Below are positions 60,236 to 64,000 of a stretch of DNA of 64,000 nucleotides, piece after piece. Position 1 is the stretch's first letter. Every line of letters begins with the position of its first letter. Both the position numbers and the translations under genes were made by a program. The notes beneath the pieces were generated by a model. The model was not told the DNA's origin, did not search any database, and worked only from the letters and a program-made list of their open reading frames with translations. Source of the DNA: Amycolatopsis cihanbeyliensis. Lineage in GTDB: Bacteria > Actinomycetota > Actinomycetes > Mycobacteriales > Pseudonocardiaceae. The stretch lies in the NCBI RefSeq assembly GCF_006715045.1, contig NZ_VFML01000001.1:4060501-4124500 (forward strand), given 5' to 3'.

Positions 60236-61606
60236 ATGGACGCAGACGCCGACCGCCACGGTCATCCGATACCCCAGGAGACCTGGGATCACCCGGAGAT
60301 GCGGGACGCGCTGGCCAGCAGAGAGATCAGCGCGATCTACCGGATACTGCGGCGGCACGGTGTCTCGCAACGCCAGATCGCGGCGATGACCGGCCAGTCG
60401 CAGTCCGAGGTGTCGGAGATCCTCAAGGGTCGCCAGGTCATGGCGTACGACGTGCTCGCCAGAATCGCCGTCGGCCTCGGTGTCCCTCGGGGGTACATGG
60501 GCCTCGCGTACGACGAGGCCACGGCGGTTCAGGTCCGCAGCTCGGCTGTGGACCAGCAGGCTGAGGAGGACGAGTCGGTGAAACGGCGGAAGTTCCTCGC
60601 GCATGCTGCCCAGGTCACCATGGGTGCGGCGGTCTTCGGGCCGTCCGCCGACGCATGGGCGGCGAACCCGGCGAGGACGCCCGCACCGGGGCGGATCGGA
60701 ATGACCGACGTCCGGCAGGTGGAAGCGGCGACCAGAGCACTACGCGCGCTCGACTACCAGTACGGCGGCGGCTTCTGCCGGGACGCCGTGGTGGCCCAGC
60801 TGTCCTGGGGCCAGCAGATGCTGCAGGCGCAGGGCGCGGACACGGTGAAAAACCGGCTGTACGTGGCGTTGGCCGACCTGCACAGCCTGGCCGGGTGGAC
60901 CTCGTTCGACATCGGGCTGTTCGACTCCGCGCGGGGCCACTTCGCCAACGCGCTCGAACTGGCCAAACAGGGTGAGAGTCACCCGCTGGTGGCCAACGTG
61001 CTCTACCGGATGGGCCGGGTCTATCTGCACCAGGACGCTCCGAACGACGCGCTGAAGCTGTTCCAGCTCGGTCAGCTCGCCGCCCAGGAGTCCGGCTCGG
61101 ACCTCGCGGTCGCCGTGCTCTGCGCGAACGAGGCATGGGCCTACGCGATGATGGGCAACGAGGAGCAGGCGATGAAGCTGCTCGGGTGGACCAAGGACGC
61201 GTTCTCCCGGTCGGATCTGAACAGCGCCGAGTCCTGGGTGCGCTTCTTCAACGAGACCGACGTCTACGCCATGGTCGGCACCGTGCACACCGCGCTGGCC
61301 AGGCACGACGGGGCACACACCAAGTTCGCCATCCCGGCGCTGACCAAGGCGATCGACTGCTACGGCGACGACATGGCCCGCAGCAAGACCTTCAACCTCA
61401 GCGCACTGGCCACCAACCACCTGCTGGACGGGGACATCGACCAGGGCGCCAAGGTCGGCGGTAAGGCACTGGACCACGCGGAGGGGCTGAAGTCCCAGCG
61501 GATCAAGGACCGGATGCAGCCGATGAAGGAGGAAGCGGAGCGCAGGAGTAACAATGCCGACGCCAGGGAGCTGTACGAGCGCTACAACGCGCTGTACTCC
61601 ACCTAG
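60236..61606 (+). CDS. XRE-HTH/TPR transcriptional regulator (NsdA-like layout)
   Basis: A 456-residue regulator starting at ATG 60236. Residues about 28-85 form an Xre helix-turn-helix (EISAIYRILRRHGVSQRQIA, then QSEVSEILKGRQVMAYDVLA). A linker with KRRKFLAHAAQVTMG (about 117-131) follows. From about 165 to the end are TPR-like repeats (FDIGLFDSARGHFANALELA, NVLYRMGRVYLHQDAPNDAL, DALKLFQLGQLAAQESGSDL). The layout is that of streptomycete NsdA-type regulators, which repress development and antibiotic production. Similarity is by architecture only. It is divergent from two small genes. Confidence 0.9.
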   Translation: MDADADRHGHPIPQETWDHPEMRDALASREISAIYRILRRHGVSQRQIAAMTGQSQSEVSEILKGRQVMAYDVLARIAVGLGVPRGYMGLAYDEATAVQVRSSAVDQQAEEDESVKRRKFLAHAAQVTMGAAVFGPSADAWAANPARTPAPGRIGMTDVRQVEAATRALRALDYQYGGGFCRDAVVAQLSWGQQMLQAQGADTVKNRLYVALADLHSLAGWTSFDIGLFDSARGHFANALELAKQGESHPLVANVLYRMGRVYLHQDAPNDALKLFQLGQLAAQESGSDLAVAVLCANEAWAYAMMGNEEQAMKLLGWTKDAFSRSDLNSAESWVRFFNETDVYAMVGTVHTALARHDGAHTKFAIPALTKAIDCYGDDMARSKTFNLSALATNHLLDGDIDQGAKVGGKALDHAEGLKSQRIKDRMQPMKEEAERRSNNADARELYERYNALYST

Positions 61607-61652
61607 CGAGTGGCCCGGAGGGGGAGAACGCGCGCCGGGGGGCAGGCCCGTC

Positions 61653-62540
61653 TTGGACGGCCGGTTCACCAGGGAGAAGCTGCACGAGGCGCTCGTGCGT
61701 ACCTGCGCGCGGCTCGGCCTGGACGCCCGGGGCGCGACCCTGCTGCGGTTCACCAACAACGCGGTGTACTCCCTGGCCGACGCCCCCGTCGTGGTGCGCA
61801 TCGTCGGCTCCCGCACGCTGCGGCACCGGGCGGACAAGGTGGTCCGGGTCGCCGAGTACTTCGCCGAGCGAGAGGTGCCCGCGATCCGGCTGCTCCCCGG
61901 CCTCGACCAGCCGCTGCACCTCGGTGAGCACGTGGTCACGGTGTGGTGGCGGGTGCCACACACCGGGGCACAGGCCGGTCCCGCCGAGCTCGGCCGGCTA
62001 CTGCGCCAGGTGCATGCGTTGCCCCCACCCGCGCGGGTCGGCCCGTGGGCCCCGCTGGACGACGTGCGGGCCAGGGTGGCCGACGCCGAGGAACTCGACC
62101 CCGGCGACCGCCGGTTCCTGCTGGACCGCTGCGCGGAGGTGGCCGAGGCGCTGGATCGGCTGGACTTCGCCCTGCGGCCCGGGCTGGTACATGGCGACGC
62201 GCACCCCGGCAACGTGATCGTCGGCCCGGACGGTCCGTTGCTGTGTGATTTCGATTCCTCCTGCATCGGGCCACCGGAATGGGATCTCACCCCGCTGGCG
62301 GTCGGCAGGGAACGGTTCGGGGATCCGGCGGGCCGATACCAGGCGCTCGCGGATACCTACGGATTCGATGTAACGAAATGGTCCGGTTTCGCGGTACTCA
62401 AGGCAGCGCGTGAACTCAAGCTCACTACGAGTGTGCTGCCCATCCTGCGAAGTCACCCGCGGGTACGTGGCGAGCTGCACCGGCGGCTGGATGATTTACG
62501 GGCGGGAAGGACGCTGTCCCACTGGCGACGTTACGGCTGA
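61653..62540 (+). CDS. Aminoglycoside-phosphotransferase-family kinase
   Basis: A 295-residue APH/choline-kinase-fold protein. TTG 61653 is offered as the start since no ATG/GTG fits; the start is uncertain. The N-lobe has FTNNAVYSLADAPVVVRIVG (the VVRI lysine equivalent is replaced by R, as in many members). The catalytic loop is RPGLVHGDAHPGNVIVGPDG (H-G-D-x-H-x-x-N) and the metal-binding D is in LLCDFDSSCIGPPEWDLTPL. It phosphorylates an unknown small alcohol, or may confer antibiotic resistance. It starts 46 bp after the regulator gene. Confidence 0.88.
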   Translation: MDGRFTREKLHEALVRTCARLGLDARGATLLRFTNNAVYSLADAPVVVRIVGSRTLRHRADKVVRVAEYFAEREVPAIRLLPGLDQPLHLGEHVVTVWWRVPHTGAQAGPAELGRLLRQVHALPPPARVGPWAPLDDVRARVADAEELDPGDRRFLLDRCAEVAEALDRLDFALRPGLVHGDAHPGNVIVGPDGPLLCDFDSSCIGPPEWDLTPLAVGRERFGDPAGRYQALADTYGFDVTKWSGFAVLKAARELKLTTSVLPILRSHPRVRGELHRRLDDLRAGRTLSHWRRYG

Positions 62541-62857
62541 GTGGGTGATGGCGGTGACGTTCGGCGACGGTACAAGACCGTTCGCCGTTTTGGTTCACGA
62601 TGTCACTGTCTGGTCACAAGTTCGGTACCGCTAGTCAGCCTATTCGTGAGGATCTCCCCCGAAAGTGCAAATTGCAACTACGGAGCGCGACATCGATCGT
62701 GGGGTGTCGACCACACCGGAGCTACGGAAAACCTCACGAGAAAGGTGGTAACGGCCCGGGGTCGAAAAGCGGCGGTTTCCGCCCCGAAGCGTCTAGGCTG
62801 CGCAACACGCCGAGTCGTCCACCGGAGATCCTGGAGAGTCGTGGAGAGTCCCAGCCG
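62541..62857. other. 317-bp leader region upstream of the betaine-type ABC genes
   Basis: No gene is supported. The segment around 62690-62800 shows paired motifs (GAGAAAGGTGG, CGGCGGTTTCCGCC hairpin-like) and a duplicated GGAGAGTC (62833-62850). This could be a structured 5' leader of the osmolyte-type transporter. I could not match it to a known riboswitch consensus. Confidence 0.4.
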
Positions 62858-63505
62858 ATGACTGTGTTCGAGTACGTGGCCGACAGATGGGATCGGCTCT
62901 ATCTGCAGGGGCTGTTGCACGCCAGTGCCGTCGTCCAATGCACGATCATCGCGGCGGTACTCGGAGTGGGGATCGGGATCGCGGTGTACCGCAGCCCGGT
63001 CGGCTCCGCACTGGCCACCGCGCTGGCCAGCAGCATCCTGACCATCCCTTCCTTCGCCCTGCTCGGCCTGCTGATCCCGGTGGTGGGCCTCGGCACCGAG
63101 CCCACGGTGATCGCGCTGGTGCTGTACGCGTTGCTGCCGATCGTGCGTAACACCATCGTCGGCCTCGGCGGGGTGGATCCCGCGGTCACCGACGCGGCCA
63201 AGGGCATCGGGATGAGCCGGATCGGCGTGCTGAGCCGGATCGAGCTGCGACTGGCCTGGCCGGCGATCCTGGCCGGAATGCGGGTGGCGACGCAGATGCT
63301 GATGGGCATCGCGGTGATAGCCGCCTACGCCAAGGGGCCGGGGCTCGGTTCCGAGGTGTTCTCCGGGCTGACCAGGGCGGGTAGCGCGAACTCGCTCAAC
63401 CAGGCCCTGACCGGGACCGTCGGCGTCGTGCTGCTGGCGCTGGCGCTCGACGGCATCTATGTCCTGATCGCCCGCTTCACCGTCTCGAGGGGTATCCGTG
63501 CCTGA
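62858..63505 (+). CDS. Glycine-betaine/choline-type ABC permease
   Basis: A 215-residue permease (OpuCB/ProW type) starting at ATG 62858. YVADRWDRLYLQGLLHASAV is the family's N-terminal periplasmic/first-helix start. The EAA-like loop is VDPAVTDAAKGIGMSRIGVL and IELRLAWPAILAGMRVATQM is diagnostic. Five to six membrane segments are visible. It imports compatible solutes with the ATPase encoded immediately downstream (overlap 8 bp). A second permease and a binding protein are expected beyond the window end. Confidence 0.92.
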   Translation: MTVFEYVADRWDRLYLQGLLHASAVVQCTIIAAVLGVGIGIAVYRSPVGSALATALASSILTIPSFALLGLLIPVVGLGTEPTVIALVLYALLPIVRNTIVGLGGVDPAVTDAAKGIGMSRIGVLSRIELRLAWPAILAGMRVATQMLMGIAVIAAYAKGPGLGSEVFSGLTRAGSANSLNQALTGTVGVVLLALALDGIYVLIARFTVSRGIRA

Positions 63506-64000
63506 GAATGACGCCGTATCCGGGGTCGAGCTGGAGCTCGAACACGTCACCAAGCGGTACCCGGGAACCGGGGAACCGGCGGTGAACGACTTCTCCATGG
63601 TGGTGCCCGCGGGGAAGATCGTGATCTTCGTCGGGCCCTCCGGCTGCGGCAAGACCACCACCATGCGGATGATCAACCGGCTGATCGAGCCCACCTCGGG
63701 GCGGATCACCATCGGCGGGGAGGACGCGCTCGAGCTCAACCCGGACACCCTGCGCCGCCGGGTCGGCTACGCCATCCAACAGGCCGGGCTGTTCCCGCAC
63801 TTCACCGTGGCACAGAACATCGCGGTGGTTCCCGGCCTGCTCGACTGGTCCAGGCAGCGGATCACCGACCGGGTGGACGAGATGATGGACCTGGTCGGCC
63901 TGGACCCGGCGGTCTACCGCGACCGTTACCCGCGGCAGCTCTCCGGCGGGCAGCAGCAGCGGGTCGGGGTGGCCAGGGCGTTGGCGGCCGACCCCCCGGT
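63498..64000 (+). CDS. Glycine-betaine-type ABC ATPase, partial (cut by window end)
   Basis: The first about 167 residues of an OpuCA/ProV-type ATPase from GTG 63498, which overlaps the permease stop. ELELEHVTKRYPGTGEPAVN, then Walker A FVGPSGCGKTTTMRMINRLI (with the T-T-x-M-x-M-I-N-R hallmark of this group), the Q-loop YAIQQAGLFPHFTVAQNIAV and signature QLSGGQQQRVGVARALAADP are visible. Walker B and any CBS domains lie outside the window. Substrate is likely glycine betaine, proline or carnitine, by family. Confidence 0.93.
   Translation, partial: MPENDAVSGVELELEHVTKRYPGTGEPAVNDFSMVVPAGKIVIFVGPSGCGKTTTMRMINRLIEPTSGRITIGGEDALELNPDTLRRRVGYAIQQAGLFPHFTVAQNIAVVPGLLDWSRQRITDRVDEMMDLVGLDPAVYRDRYPRQLSGGQQQRVGVARALAADPP

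Noticed and set aside
62541..62857. Cyclic di-AMP (ydaO-type) riboswitch
   Set aside because: The transporter context is suitable, but the expected conserved blocks could not be lined up by eye; kept only as an unexplained leader.

Overview
The window is high-GC actinobacterial chromosome, most likely from a member of the Pseudonocardiaceae (Amycolatopsis/Prauserella/Saccharomonospora type). The reasons are heavy G/C at third codon positions, many GTG starts and 4-8 bp gene overlaps, a WhiB-type iron-sulphur domain, a DUF397/Scr1-type XRE pair, WXG100-like proteins, luciferase-like flavin oxidoreductases and a LAxTG sortase substrate. No rRNA, tRNA or CRISPR array was seen.

Region 1 (1-10,000) is accessory DNA. 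It holds a winged-helix-like protein, frame-broken remnants, and a tight three-gene cassette centred on a WhiB-like domain fused to an ECF-type sigma factor. Next come a small membrane protein coupled to a regulator-like protein, then an IS256-family element (5059-9811). That IS is itself split by a recombinase-in-trio (RIT) element: three overlapping tyrosine recombinase genes between 90-bp perfect inverted repeats.

Region 2 (10,000-23,300) starts with divergent SRPBCC/TetR genes around a palindrome, two luciferase-like oxidoreductases, and a GNAT/monooxygenase pair divergent from an FMN reductase across a 19-bp inverted repeat. A large LuxR ATPase regulator is followed 10 bp later by an NB-ARC/TPR NLR-like protein. 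The NLR begins with a short amyloid-type motif. A 118-residue protein 1.6 kb away ends with a near copy of that motif and looks like its effector. The gene beside the effector is broken at a 7-bp tandem repeat, suggesting phase variation. FKBP and fatty-acid desaturase genes follow.

Region 3 (23,400-34,000) is largely cell-surface and secreted: a penicillin-acylase-family hydrolase, a PLP lyase, a sortase-anchored thioester-domain protein, a patatin, and a WXG100/SAV_915-type cluster with a DUF397-XRE regulator pair.

Region 4 (34,000-47,500) is metabolic. A dipeptide/oligopeptide-type ABC importer is co-oriented with aldehyde dehydrogenase, SDR and amidase genes, which look like one catabolic unit. 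It faces an MFS exporter, a frame-broken AAA ATPase/DUF4276 pair and two HpcH/HpaI CoA-ester lyases.

Region 5 (47,500-64,000) contains an unrecognised conserved-looking gene, an NAD(P)-binding protein and a lower-GC block (49.2-52.7 kb). That block has an ABC exporter and a small secreted cysteine protein behind a consensus promoter. It continues with a flavin oxidase/PLP enzyme pair, a TetR-beta-glucosidase-sugar transporter locus, small regulatory proteins, an XRE/TPR regulator, a phosphotransferase and the start of a glycine-betaine-type ABC transporter cut by the window end.

The most interesting items are the NLR/amyloid-motif effector pair with a phase-variable-looking neighbour, the WhiB-sigma fusion, and the RIT-in-IS256 nested element.
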